In this document: positions 11,913-22,663 of the stretch, piece after piece
Position numbering within the stretch: the first letter of the stretch is position 1
How the letters are laid out: each line of letters opens with the position of its first letter
Notes under the pieces: generated by a model
Seen by the model: only the letters and a program-made list of their open reading frames with translations
The model's database searches: none
Told to the model about the DNA's origin: nothing
Program-made: the position numbers and the translations under genes
DNA from: Lutraria lutraria
Lineage: Eukaryota; Mollusca; Bivalvia; Venerida; Mactridae
Direction of reading: 5' to 3'
Assembly: GCA_964023205.1 (NCBI GenBank)
Contig: OZ026848.1
Coordinates: 2,160,501-2,224,500, forward strand
Length of the DNA stretch: 64,000 nt

Positions 11913-12402
11913 ACCCCCACAAACGAAGTTTGAGAGGGGGTATGTTGGAGTCACTCTGTTGGTCGGTTGGTTGGTTGGTCGGTCCGTCCGTCCGCATTAA
12001 TTGTCTGAAGTTTGTGGAGCGAACTACTTTCACATTCTTCCAGCAATTGCAATGAAACTTGAAATATATTATCACCATGAAGTGCAGATGTACAAGACAC
12101 AATTTTCATTCCCAGTGATTCATTCATTCCAGAGTTATGTGCCCTTGAACTTAGCCATATAGTGTACAATGACAGTCTTAGTTTGTGGAGTGAACTACTT
12201 CCACATTTTTCAAGGGATTCAATTGAAACTTGAAATATATTATCACCATGAAGTGTTCATGTGCAAGACACAATTTTCATTCCCAGCGATTCACTCATTC
12301 CAGAGTTATGTCCCCTTGAACTTAGCCAAATAGTGTACTTTCACATCCTTAGTGTTAAAGCGGCGGCAGGGATATTAGTCTCCTCTGTGAAAGCTCTAGT
12401 TT
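11913..12402 (+). mobile_element. pearl-like element, ACCCCCACAAACG family
   Basis: The 5' hairpin ACCCCCACAAACGAAGTTTG then AGAGGGGGT is followed by a GGTCGGTTGGTTGGTTGGTC stretch. Two core monomers start at 12010 and 12181 (GTTTGTGGAGYGAACTACTT, period 171 bp). The 3' end reads GATATTAGTCTCCTCTGTG then AAAGCTCTAGTTT. It has the same plan as the element just upstream but unrelated sequence. Confidence 0.65.
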
Positions 12403-13031
12403 ATTATTGTGCGCTTTTCCGAATAATAAATTGACATCATTTTTTGCAAATTTCTTTGACTACCGCTTGGATGGTTTGTATCACAGAACAATGATTATGA
12501 ATGACATGATGTCAATATTTGGTCAGTTGGCAGACATGATGTCCATTGTTGCATGCACAAAGTAGCGACAAAACCAGTTGGTTTTATTCAAAGATATGGA
12601 CATTAAATGAATACAATACTTCAAAAAGTTTGACCTGCCCCACCCTATAGTGATGATTGGTTACTATAGCGACCCAAAACATGTGTTTATATTTCATTTA
12701 TTATAAATTATTACTAGCAAACAAAAGCTATTAGATATTTCTTTATTTCTGCCAATTTTCATAAATTTCTGTTAAAAGCTGAATGAAATGGAGCAAAAGT
12801 CCACATAATTCTGGGACACCCGTCGTATACTTACCATACAATTGATTAAATCCAATTTATTCTTTAATTAAGATATCATAGAACTCTTGCAGAGGTCGCT
12901 TCAAATGCACCCTCTTGCAGTTTTATAATATCAATGTTTTACCGTTATTGCATTTGTTTCTCAAACCCCAAGGTGATTAGATGATCGGTCTATTTTAAAG
13001 ACCCCATGCTGCAAGGCATGTGTGTGATTAC
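12403..13031. other. unassigned AT-rich stretch
   Basis: Nothing recognised. Confidence 0.35.
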
Positions 13032-13375
13032 CGTTTATACTCGCCTATAAGACGAGTTTTTAAGTACCCAATTCTGCCTTTAAAGTCACCCTCCCGTCTT
13101 ATACGAGGGTACACAGTAACATTAATTTTTTTAGCCAGACACAAGAGCAGAACTATCATTTGTTGGGCAATTTTGGACTTCCTCTCAAGTTATAGTTTTT
13201 CACACTTACCTACTGTTCGTAAAACATAAATTCCACAACAATCCTAAACTATTATCAATCTGTTGTAATTCAGATATAAAGCTAGAACATGCTGATCTTT
13301 ATTATACAGCTAGCCAACATCACATAAATATCAGAGGGACACCAACGGGCAGTGTGTCTTTGATCTTTAAAAATC
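13032..13375. repeat. dispersed repeat, copy A (uninterrupted)
   Basis: It opens with TATACTCGCCTATAAGACGA, with a near-complement CCCGTCTTATACGAGGGTA 60 bp further on, as in common short TIR repeats. From 13150 to 13255 it aligns with 25095-25205 (shared CTATCATTTGTTG, TTCACACTTACCTACTGT, CCACAACAATCC, AAACTATTATCAAT). The 3' part near 13320-13370 (CACATAAATATCA, CAGTGTGTCTTT) aligns beyond the 7-kb insertion, near 32335-32375. This copy therefore approximates the empty site of that insertion. Confidence 0.6.
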
Positions 13376-13813
13376 ACCGCGCAGTGTTAGCAGACTTATA
13401 TGTGTGTGGGGGGGAGTACAAAGTTTTAATGTCTTTGGTACGCATAGGGGTGTCAATATTCCTGATTATTTTGAAAAAATATCTCGAGAAATGGCGAAGT
13501 TAAGGTAAATTTAATCTGTCCTGAAGGATATTCTTTAATGCAAAATGAGTAAAATTTGAAAAAATGTGGTTGAAGCAAAAAAGATCAGCCTTATACGATT
13601 TTCAGGAAACTTTAAATTTTAACTAAATCAAGCTAAACTGATAAAACAGACTTAATTGGGATCCAAAGAAGTGTTTCATTTAAAAAAGTAACTAACATTT
13701 CTGTTTAGAGATCAAATATCACGTACCACACAATATTGATCTGTTTATTTTCATGAAACAACATGTATGTGTGCACTATAAACATTTCCTGGTTAATATG
13801 ACATCATCAATGC

Positions 13814-14241
13814 TAGGGGTGACTATTGGATCCAGTTTTGACTATTGCAGTACTATTGCTATTGCTGAAAGTACCATTGTGATACTATTGCTATTGCTGA
13901 AAGTACCATTGTGATACATACTATTGCTGAAAGTACTATTGTGATACTATTGCTATTGCTGAAAGTACTATTGTGATACTATTGCTATTGCTGAAAGTAC
14001 CATTGTGATACTATTGCTATTGCTGAAAGTACTATTGTGATACTATTGCTATTGCTGAAAGTACCATTGTGATACTATTGTCAAGATTTGAAAACCACAG
14101 AGATTAACTTGTAAATGCAAATTTGTACAGTGTAAGATATATCTTTACTGTAAGTACATCGAGACTTCTACTATTGATCCATACTATCGGGACACTCGGG
14201 ATCACAATGCATCGATATTTCAATATATTGGCCCACCCCTA
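13814..14241. mobile_element. hAT-type non-autonomous element with minisatellite core
   Basis: The left terminus TAGGGGTG and right terminus CACCCCTA are inverted. Flanking 8-bp sequences ATCAATGC (13806-13813) and ATCAATAC (14242-14249) differ at one base, fitting a hAT target duplication. From 13850 to 14080 the interior is about seven copies of a 32-bp unit, CTATTGCTATTGCTGAAAGT plus ACCATTGTGATA, one of them shortened. No transposase. Confidence 0.8.
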
Positions 14242-14249
14242 ATCAATAC

Positions 14250-16140
14250 CACGCTGTCAAAAGACACCACATACTTGTATATGATGTAAAAAATTAGGAA
14301 TTTTGATGTGCTAGATTAGATACCTAAGTAACCTGGTAAGCAGATGATATCAATGGAAAACTCAATATGATTTAAGTAAACAAAATTTGAGTTAACAACA
14401 TTGTGTATGTTGAGGGACTGACTAATTTCTAAAAATATTAATTCTTTCTGTAAATATTTATTTCAATTGTCATTGTTAGATATATACATGTAGCAAACAA
14501 AAGTGTTTGATACAAAATATTCAGCTGAAGTAGGAGTTTTCTCATTGGTTAAAAGCATTGTTGTTACAAATTTCTAGGACAGAATTCGTAATTGTTAGTT
14601 GTTTGTAATTGTCTGAAAAAATGCAACAATCAAAATCTACAACAGTATGAAATTAGATATTGAAACGTTTCAACCATTGCAAAATGAACTCCTTATAGCC
14701 AAGCTGGGATGGTATTCAAGAATAATCTTAAGTATTACCTTAAGAACTTTTTTATCCTTCACATATTTTCCTTAACCAAGGATAAGGAATTTTTTTATCC
14801 ATAAAATTTTCTTCAACATAAACTAAGGATTTTCTTATCTAAGGGGATCCTTAACTTTAAGGAAAACTAAAAATAGACCGGAAAATCGAAATACGTTCGT
14901 TTTGTCAACAAATCGTTGTAAATATGAGCTTGGCAAAGAGAGCATCCCTCATTTTTAATGAGTGACTAATTGCTTCACATGAAAGTCATGAATAGACAAT
15001 ATATAAATGATTTGAATATGACAAATAATGTTTATACAATCCATAAATTCACAAACATTGAGAATTTTACTGCATTAACAGGAGCAGTGCTTGGCTGTTA
15101 AAAAACAATGTGTAGGACGATTTCTTGTGGATTTTGGTACATGCCATTCATAAAATATTTTGCCATGTATTTTCACTGTCCTGTAAATAGAGTTTTTAGG
15201 CCGCGGCCTTCACGGCCTATAGTAAGGTTCATCGCCGATTAAGCTGTTACACTGGCCTCAATCAATAGGACAAAAAATAAGTGCTTGTGTTATTAATGTT
15301 GTATTTGAATTTCAATAAGACAAAGTACATGTACTATTTAAGTCAAACCAAAAACTTTACAATGCATAAATGCATAGGAAAAATACCAGCACATTTCTAG
15401 CGGGAATATCATTGGCATTGGACTGTGTTTATTTGTATGTTTCGAATACACTATATCATTTATACAGTACGTACATATTACTGAATACCGAAAACAACTT
15501 TTTACCAAAAAACAACTGAAAACAATTTTTGTCCCAACCCCGGGAAATTTCTGAATTTCCAATTCTAAAAATATAGCCATGTCACTATTCATCTACCAGA
15601 ATTATAAGTTGTTATCTGTGATATATTCATCTTTCTTTATAATTGATATGATACACATTTCTGTTTATCAAGTAATGTATTAAATTTCGAAATGAATCAG
15701 AATATTATCCTCAATGGTTTCAATCAACTTTTCATATAATAAAACAGTTGTTGACTATAAAGTGAGCCAATAAATATGATGTGATATTCAATGGCAGAAT
15801 ACCATATTGACCTCGGCTACACCTAGGTCAATATTTAATGGCACACTAGTCAATAACTGTATAACATTTCGAGTAAAATATTGTTTTTCAAGGAAGTAAT
15901 GATGATTTGTAAAATATGCACTTACATTTGTATATTAATAAATTGTTTATTGCTTCAGTTACGAAATTTCGTTAAATCATTGATTTTTACAGAAGGTATA
16001 ATGATTTGTAACATTATGTATGATATTTTTTGTTTGAGTTGCTTCCCTTCGTGCCAAAAATATTCGGAATATTAATATAAACTGATAAATTACAGGTAAA
16101 CTTCATGGAATGAGTCATAATTCATAACCAAACAGTATAT
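14250..16140. other. mostly unassigned; CCTTAAG-rich block at 14720-14870
   Basis: The block 14720-14870 is dense in TTAAG, CCTTA and TTATCC motifs. An inversely oriented block rich in the same motifs lies at 17705-17885. These could be subterminal regions of a 3.2-kb DNA element, but clear termini and a target duplication were not found. No ORF in between is recognisable as a transposase. Confidence 0.35.
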
Positions 16141-16145
16141 TTATA

Positions 16146-16590
16146 TCATATATGGTATAATTTACTAACTGCTAATGATTTCACAACTCGGGATGCACTT
16201 TTAATGAAGAATTTACGTATTTGTTCAGTTTGCAGATTCTTTATTTTGCTTCCTTGGTAGGTTACGTGACAATCGCCTAACTCATGATAAAAGCTTAATT
16301 CTGATAGGATGAGCGATACTGTGTGGTATTTTTTAGGTATGGTTCCCGATAGCGTAGTGAAAAGGCACTCTGTACAGGGTACAAGTAAATTGTAAACAAG
16401 TACCACAGAGTATCGCTCATGCAATCAGATTTAAGCTTTCATCATGAGTTAGGCAATTGTCATGTGACCCGTCATGGAAGTAAACTTCGAGTAGCCGGCT
16501 TATTGAACAAAAAACAGGCAAATTCTTCGCTAAAAGAGCTTTCCGAGATGCGAAATCATTGGCAGTTAGTACATTGGCATATAGATCTGA
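16146..16590. repeat. large inverted repeat (arms about 190 bp, spacer about 65 bp)
   Basis: The left arm (16146-16342) is the reverse complement of the right arm (16403-16590) with moderate divergence: both contain GTATCGCTCAT, a TCATGAGTTAGGC block and a segment ending in AAATCATTRGCAGTTAGTA. Outward-facing ORFs from the arms (16146-16424 minus, 16419-16751 plus) share the peptide YHELG/HHELG, so they are duplicates of one sequence, not two genes. No target duplication could be fixed. Confidence 0.65.
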
Positions 16591-16599
16591 GAAATCTGA

Positions 16600-18455
16600 T
16601 TTTTACTTTGATAAGCCTTTACATGCTGATAATTAATAGAGACAAGTGCGACGCAAATGTATTTTCCCTTAATACTTTAATTACATTACGCATTTTCCAA
16701 AATGTACACTTCACAGCACTTGCTCCAAATGACGTACGTTCCGGGCAATGACGACGTCAAGTCTGTGTATCATTGCGCCGCAATTAAAAATTTAAAATAC
16801 TATCTTTAATGAGCAATACAGACATCTGCTGAGTTTCTTTGATGGTTGCCTTCACCTGTTCAATATCAATATCTGAGGCATAGATGCCTACAGGAAATGA
16901 CGTCATCAATGACGTTATGACATCAACGTATTTCCCAATTTTTATGCATGTTAAAATATTTCATCCATCTGCTTTAATTTGACGTATGAAAAGTTACAAC
17001 ACGTTTTAAAATGATCAAACTATATTACTTTGTAATGGGGACAGATATTATGAAACACCCTGTATATTATAGTGTTTTAGGCCCATTCTAAGAAGTTGTG
17101 TCAGTAATTTAACATTTCCACTCTGTACATGTATACCAGTATACACGCTGCGATTTTACGACAGTGTGTCTTTTTGTAAAATTTGACCATTTTTCAAGTG
17201 AAAAATCTTCAATAGCGACTTTAGTATATCTTTAAAGGTAGTAAAAGTATACATTTTCTGTTAGCATGTTGAGTTGCCCACACGTTGCACTATAATATGA
17301 GTTAAATATTTTGTACTGCATTGCAAAAACATGGAAGTTTATAACATGCGCTGGAAAATTCAAATTGTCGAAGTTCTTTCCCTTCTATATATATACGGGT
17401 TACATTGAAAAAAAAGATTTTTTTGATTTTTTTTTCGTATCAAACCCCTTTGATTTGAACAAATATAGGCACTTATTGTGTCATTTTCCATGACATTCAA
17501 TGGCATAAAAGCATTAATGCATATCTGTATAATTATGAGTACATGTATATGAGTATACTCATCAAGCAGTAAATTTTACTTTAAAAGGATAACATTGATG
17601 ATACAAATATTTGGCAGATGCAATAATTATGTTCAAAATACAAAGAAACCAAATGTGAATACATACCGTCTGAATTTGACATTGTATTCGATTTATAAAC
17701 ATACATATTGAATTTTTTTTTATACTTAAGGACATCCTTAACAGATTCAAGGAAGCCACGACCTTCCTTATAATTAAAAGGAAAAAATGGCGTGTTTTAA
17801 GGAAAATCTTAAGTTGAAATGTTTTGTGAATAATTCTTAAGATTTATTTTAGATTTAAGGAAAATGTCTTGAAACTTTCAACCTTAAACCCCCAACATGG
17901 GTATATAAAGGAGGTAATGGCTGGTGGGTGGTTTCCCTTGATTTTTAAACTGTTTTCAGGTCAGGGAGAGATTTTTTAAAATATCTGATATTAAGTGGTG
18001 ATTTTAATCACTAAAAAAAGTTCTGTATGAAGCATGATGACTCTTTTATCAGTCCAGATAAGAAATTAAAAAATGTATGAAGATTTAGGTTCTTATATTT
18101 TCAAAACAATTTATAACAGAAATTCAAATTTGAATTAGAGGGAGGAGTTTATATGGTTTAAAGTAAAACCCATCGTCTGCTTCAGCTATTTATAGATTCA
18201 GTACAGTCAGTATTCACTGTATGTCTATCACTGATAAAACAATGTAGAGAGAGAGTTCATTTGATAAAACAATGTAGCAAGAGTTCATTTGCATCCGATA
18301 GTCTGATCGGATGTTGCTCCTTTAAGGAAAATTTTACCACCCCTGATCTGCTATGGTAATAGTACACTTGGTGTAAAATAATGCTAAATCTGGCAATCAA
18401 ATAAACAATTTTAAAGGTTACAAAAACATGTGAGTCTAGTACCAGATTTAGGGTG
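16600..18455. other. unassigned, with a MITE fragment at 17271-17460
   Basis: No gene supported. The 17271-17460 segment (GTTGAGTTGCCCACACGT, AGTTAAATATTTTGT, TATATATACGGGTTACAT, AACCCCTTTGA) matches the right half of the MITE at 49762-49985 and lacks the left TIR. A CCTTAAG-rich block lies at 17705-17885. A short duplication, AGAGTTCATTTG, occurs near 18252 and 18280. Confidence 0.4.
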
Positions 18456-18463
18456 TTTGTATG

Positions 18464-19264
18464 CACAGGTAACTGTATCATGAATAGATAATAAAAATCT
18501 AAAAAAAAAAATTTTAAAAAAAATATTTATTTATATATTAACAAGGTATATTTCAACGAAAATTCTCTGGACAATCACTGAGGTGACTTTTGTTTTTCAA
18601 TTTCATCAAGGATTCCGGTGAATTCATGCAAATGAATATACTTTTTACGGCCGTAATTGAACAAAAACATATTCCTGCATTGAAAGCTTTATTTATTTAC
18701 ATTATTTTACCTTCATAACATGTAATTCAACGTTTAAATTCCGATTTTATCTAAACTGGATAGCACGCGCGTCATATGAACCAAAATGGAGTCTATCGGG
18801 GATAAAAATTAAAGCCGAAAGTTTGTTTATTGCTTAAACATTCACATGTAACGAATTTACAAATTGTCATGGGGGTAAATGTGTTCAAACATTTGTGTTT
18901 TCTAAGTGTAGCTGTTCATTATGTTTGTACACAACGGTTAAGACTGAATATCGTCTATTTTATGTAAATTTAGTGGATGTCAAAATCACCTCAGTGATCG
19001 TCCCGAAGCATTGATTTACATTTTGTGGCATAACTCGTAAACTAGGCGACGGATTTCTCTGGGATTTTGCATGAATGTTGTTTTAACGATATGTTTTATG
19101 AATATAATCGATCACTGGAAATATCTTTAGCCAAAAAAATTTTTTGATGCTTTAAAAATCTTGAGATTTTTGTTGAAATATACCTTGTTAATATATTAAT
19201 AAATATTTTTTTTTTAATATTTTTTTAAAATTTTTATTATCTATTCATGATACAGTTACCTGTG
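18464..19264. mobile_element. long-TIR element, CACAGG family, copy 2
   Basis: The left end CACAGGTAACTGTATCATGA is exactly inverted at the right end. The TIRs run about 115 bp, through AATAGATAATAAAAAT, poly-A/T tracts and AACAAGGTATATTTCAAC. The 8-bp sequence TTTGTATG flanks both sides (18456-18463 and 19265-19272). The centre has an ACTGAGGTGA/TCACCTCAGT inverted pair and no long ORF. Terminal bases match copy 1 at 7442 (CACAGGTRRCTGTATCA). Confidence 0.85.
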
Positions 19265-19362
19265 TTTGTATGGTAACAAAAACAAAATTTTTGAAATATC
19301 AACATCTACATTTCAAATTTCATTACTATCATTTATTGCTTACTTGATTATGTTTTACTGTA

Positions 19363-19550
19363 CAGGGCTTTCATTTATACCTCAAAAGTTTAGGGTCAAA
19401 TATGACCTTTGGCAGTTAATGATTTAAGCAAATTTCTTCCTATTGTAAATACAAATTTGACCCTTTGTTACCATTTCTCAGGAGTCAGTGTCCTTATTTT
19501 ACTGATTTCAAGGGTCAAAATACCATTTTAAGGGTCAAATGAAAGCCCTG
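19363..19550. mobile_element. small MITE, CAGGGCTTTCATTT termini
   Basis: A 188-bp segment bounded by CAGGGCTTTCATTT and its complement AAATGAAAGCCCTG. Internal motifs also mirror: TTTAGGGTCAAATATGACC on the left and AAGGGTCAAATG on the right. CAGGG termini suggest hAT, but I cannot find a clean 8-bp target duplication. Confidence 0.6.
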
Positions 19551-19969
19551 TTATAATTACAGTTATTTACACAACTTGAGGATTTCTGCTGGTGAGAATA
19601 AAAGAAGAAAAATTAATGTAACCTTACCCCCTGAGTAAATTTTACCAAATAATATATACAATTACCGGTAATTATTTCCTTTTTACAATGTGTCGCCATG
19701 CTTGACTTTGCCTAGCTGTGTCCGAAAACTGTACAGCTATATGGCATTTTGTACTGTATATGCACGGATTATCTTTTTCTAAAGATATTTCTTGTTAGGT
19801 ATGGTTGAAAAATAAGATTTTCTGTGGTTACCTGTATGGAAAATGTGCATTTCATATTTCCTAAGATTTAACGCCATTTTCAACATTATTTCAGTCATAT
19901 CATGACAGGTAGTTAACCTAACCAGCTTCCCTGAACTTCATAATTTATATTATGATATAGGCTACTATA

Positions 19970-20167
19970 ATTTTTTTATTTTATGTTCTATCCACAAATT
20001 ACTACCAAACTTCACCACATATTCCAGAGGTGGGGGCAATTAAACATGGGATGTATAATATCTTCAGTCAAATTTGTCACGAACAGTGTGAGCCTCGCCT
20101 AGGGTTTGAACTCACAACCGCTTGATCAGTAGACCAGTGCTCTAACCACTGACCTAACCGGGCGGGC
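19970..20167 (-). mobile_element. tRNA-derived SINE
   Basis: On the minus strand the head begins GCCCGCCCGGTTAGGTCAGT and contains an A box (TTAGGTCAGTGG) and a B box (GAGTTCAAACC) at tRNA spacing. The tRNA-like part covers about 20089-20167. A tRNA-unrelated body of about 100 bp follows, ending near 19970 in an A-rich tail (AAAATAAAAAAATTA), as expected for an RNA copied by a LINE. This is a mollusc-type tRNA SINE rather than a tRNA gene because of the body and tail. Confidence 0.75.
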
Positions 20168-20236
20168 TATATGCATTTCATAAATGGAGATAAATTGTTC
20201 ATGGCTTTATCTTTCCAATGTCCTTCATATGATATA

Positions 20237-20412
20237 CAGTCAACCCTGTGTTAGTGGTCACCTTTGAATACAGGCCACCCTGTGAGCAAAGGCCAGTCTT
20301 TTAAAAACTGTGATTGACATTTAGAAAAAAAGACTTCTGAAAAAAGACCACCTGTCAATAAAGGTCACATTATGTTATTAGCATGGCTGGCCTTTGTTCA
20401 CAGGTTTGACTT
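20237..20412. mobile_element. MITE with CAGTCAACCCTGTG terminus
   Basis: The left end TACAGTCAACCCTGTG and right end CACAGGTTTGACTTTA are imperfect inverted copies, and internal GTCACC/GGTCAC and AAGGCC/GGCCTT motifs mirror each other. A half copy (TATAGTCAAGCCTGTAAACA) lies at 20789. TA flank and CAGT start suggest a Tc1/mariner or pogo type. Confidence 0.5.
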
Positions 20413-20934
20413 TATGTGTGTTGTTGAGATATTTATTTTATCTATCCACTGACATAATTTATTATTTGGAGAAAAATGTTCCAGTTTATTGTGACTGGAC
20501 ATTTGTGTGAAAAAAAGTATAACACCACTTAATTGATAAGGAAATTTTTATTCTAAGGAAAGTCAGCAAATACCACCATCCTTAAAGTTTCAGTGATAAT
20601 AAAAGATAGATTCTAAATTCTCCCTGCAGCATAAACTACAATATATATTATCTTCTTTCCAAATGCATGCATACTTTTTTCTTTCTTTTTTTACTATTTG
20701 ACACACAAAACTAAAGTTGTATGTATGTAATTCTGTGTAATGGGGCGTGGCCTACATCATTTAAATAAAGTTATTGTATTGTATATAGTCAAGCCTGTAA
20801 ACAAAGATCACCAGAAGGAAAGAAGAAATATGACTTTAGCTCAGTCATCCATTCATCAGAGGTTTCCCTATCATGCTATATTGATCCCTGGTAGCAATTA
20901 ATTAACTTGGACCTTAATAATCTATTATACCATA

Positions 20935-21105
20935 CAGCGCAACCTCCCTTAAAAGCAGCCCTCTCTTAAATAACCTCCCTTCAACAGAATGATTTTTCCC
21001 ACTGCAAAATTTAACTAATGATTTAACCTCTCAAAAGCAACAACCTCTTAACAACAACATAATTTTGCTACCCCCAAAAGGTGTTGCTTTGGAGAGGTTG
21101 CACTG
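20935..21105. mobile_element. pogo-like MITE, copy 1
   Basis: Termini CAGCGCAACCTCCC and GAGAGGTTGCACTG are inverted. Internal phrases CAACCTC and GTTGCTTTGGAGAGG recur in the copies at 21305, 45619 and 61543. TA precedes the left end; the right flank is CATA. CAGT/CAGC starts with TA targets are usual for pogo/Tigger-type MITEs; that class is inferred. Confidence 0.65.
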
Positions 21106-21304
21106 CATATAAAATGCAAGAATCAGGTAGATGTTTGCAAGAATGGTTGTTATCTTAGGTATAACTCAATTTTAATGTGGTTGCTTTATTTTTTTGTTAA
21201 TTGATAATTAATTAGGCAATTAATATATAATTTATACAGCTGCTGTTCATGATGATTTAATGCTTCATGGTTTATAGGATTTTGTAAATACTTGTTTTAT
21301 TGTA

Positions 21305-21487
21305 CAGCACAATTAACCTCTCCAGAGTCCATGGCCCTATCTTGAGCAACAACCTCCCTTCTACAACAGTATGAGTTTTACCCACTGAACGATTTAAGAA
21401 TTTATTTAACCTCTTTAGAGCAACAACCTCTCATCGGCAACATATTTTTGCCTCCCAAAAGGGTGTTGTTTTGGAAAGGTTGCATTG
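21305..21487. mobile_element. pogo-like MITE, copy 2
   Basis: It starts CAGCACAATTAACCTCTCC and ends GGAAAGGTTGCATTG, flanked by TA on both sides (21303-21304 and 21488-21489). Only about 200 bp from copy 1 and in the same orientation, with diverged interior. Confidence 0.65.
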
Positions 21488-22151
21488 TATCTATCTTCAG
21501 GAAACACAAACCTGTAACTTTCTGTTCAGAACTAAAATGAATAGACACTTTTTATTTATCAATTGGATTCTGGGAGGTGAAATATATTAATATTTGCTAT
21601 CAATTTGTTCCTAATTTTATGTAGATTAAGATGCATATGGTTATGTATTATTTAATTAAGTGATTTCATCATAAAAATGCTCTTTTACTTGTTTTGCTTG
21701 AGGAAATAGGTGTGGATAGCTTACAAAGACAATTAAAGTATAAATCTGGTAGGTGTAAGTTCATGGTACACCTTGTGTTTATATAGCAGGTATTTTTCTA
21801 TTGAAATAGTCACACTTGCTGTTGAAGACTTTGTCATTTTAATCACAATTGTAGCATAGACTTTTATTGGTGAATATTGTAAGCATTCAAATTCTTTTTA
21901 TAAGCTTGTCATTGATTGGTCAACAAAGGGTCCTGACCAATCAGATTCACTCAGGTTTTAGCAGGAAGTGACCTTAGTTTTTGGTGTAAGTAAGGGTAAC
22001 AAATATTGAAAGTTGTACTTTGTCTATTTATTTTAATGTGTTTTAAGGATATTGGATTTGTTGTAAGTAGTTTTTGATGATTCTCTTTGAACTTTCTTAG
22101 ATCTAGAGCCTGTATTTTGCAATAAAGATTTACCAAATGATGGCAGTTAGA

Positions 22152-22656
22152 CAAGGACTTATATACATACATGGATTCGCAACTTCCGTATTAACAGTTT
22201 AAAGTAATCAAATCCCGCGATAATAAGACGTGAATCAACGGGAATACAAGCTATTGTTTACAAAAGCGAAAATACAAAAAGATCGGTGATATCCGAATGA
22301 TAATAACAGCGAAAATATCCGTGGTATTCCGAATGTTTAATCTCGGAGACGAAAGGATTATAATAGATGTCCGCCATCTTGGAATTTAAAATGTTCGACT
22401 GATGCCTTTTTCAATGCTTATACTTAGACTTTGTGGATTATAAATGTATCTCAATATCTTTAAGGAATTCGTTGCATCCTTTAACAATTTCCCGTGCCCA
22501 ATTGCCAGAGTTTTATTAGTATAACCAAATTCGTAAACACCCAAATACAGCTGTCGGACATTGCCGAGTATATAGCAATGCATTGTGGGATCGCCGAACG
22601 ATATGGTTTGATCTATTTTTAGCAGTTGCGAATCCATGTATGTATATAAGTCCTTG
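22152..22656. mobile_element. 505-bp MITE with perfect 33-bp TIRs
   Basis: The left TIR (22152-22184) begins CAAGGACTTATATACATACA and ends in GGATTCGCAACT; the right TIR (22624-22656) is its exact complement. The 7-bp sequence AGTTAGA flanks both sides (22145-22151, 22657-22663). Perfect TIRs suggest a young insertion. A lone fragment resembling one end (ATGTATGTAAGTCCTTGA) occurs near 30229. A GCCGCCATCTTGG-like block lies centrally near 22371. Superfamily not recognised. Confidence 0.8.
22386..22637 (-). CDS. ORF of 83 codons inside the MITE, start codon within the TIR
   Basis: The ATG (22635-22637) lies in the right TIR, so the first residues MDSQL are encoded by the inverted repeat. The same ATGGATTCGCAACT is present in the left TIR but reads into a stop within four codons there. 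Composition is protein-like (ends in ...SIEKGISRTF) with no signal peptide, membrane segment or motif I recognise. It could be a captured exon, a chance ORF, or a decayed accessory protein. Expression cannot be judged. Confidence 0.3.
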   Translation of the reverse strand: MDSQLLKIDQTISFGDPTMHCYILGNVRQLYLGVYEFGYTNKTLAIGHGKLLKDATNSLKILRYIYNPQSLSISIEKGISRTF

Positions 22657-22663
22657 AGTTAGA

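Noticed and set aside
11911..12169. Overlapping ORFs on both strands near 12 kb
   Set aside because: They translate the GGTTGGTTGG stretch and core monomers of a pearl-like element.
14708..17900. A 3.2-kb DNA transposon bounded by CCTTAAG-rich blocks
   Set aside because: The blocks are oppositely oriented and share words, but no precise termini or target duplication could be found; kept only as a note.
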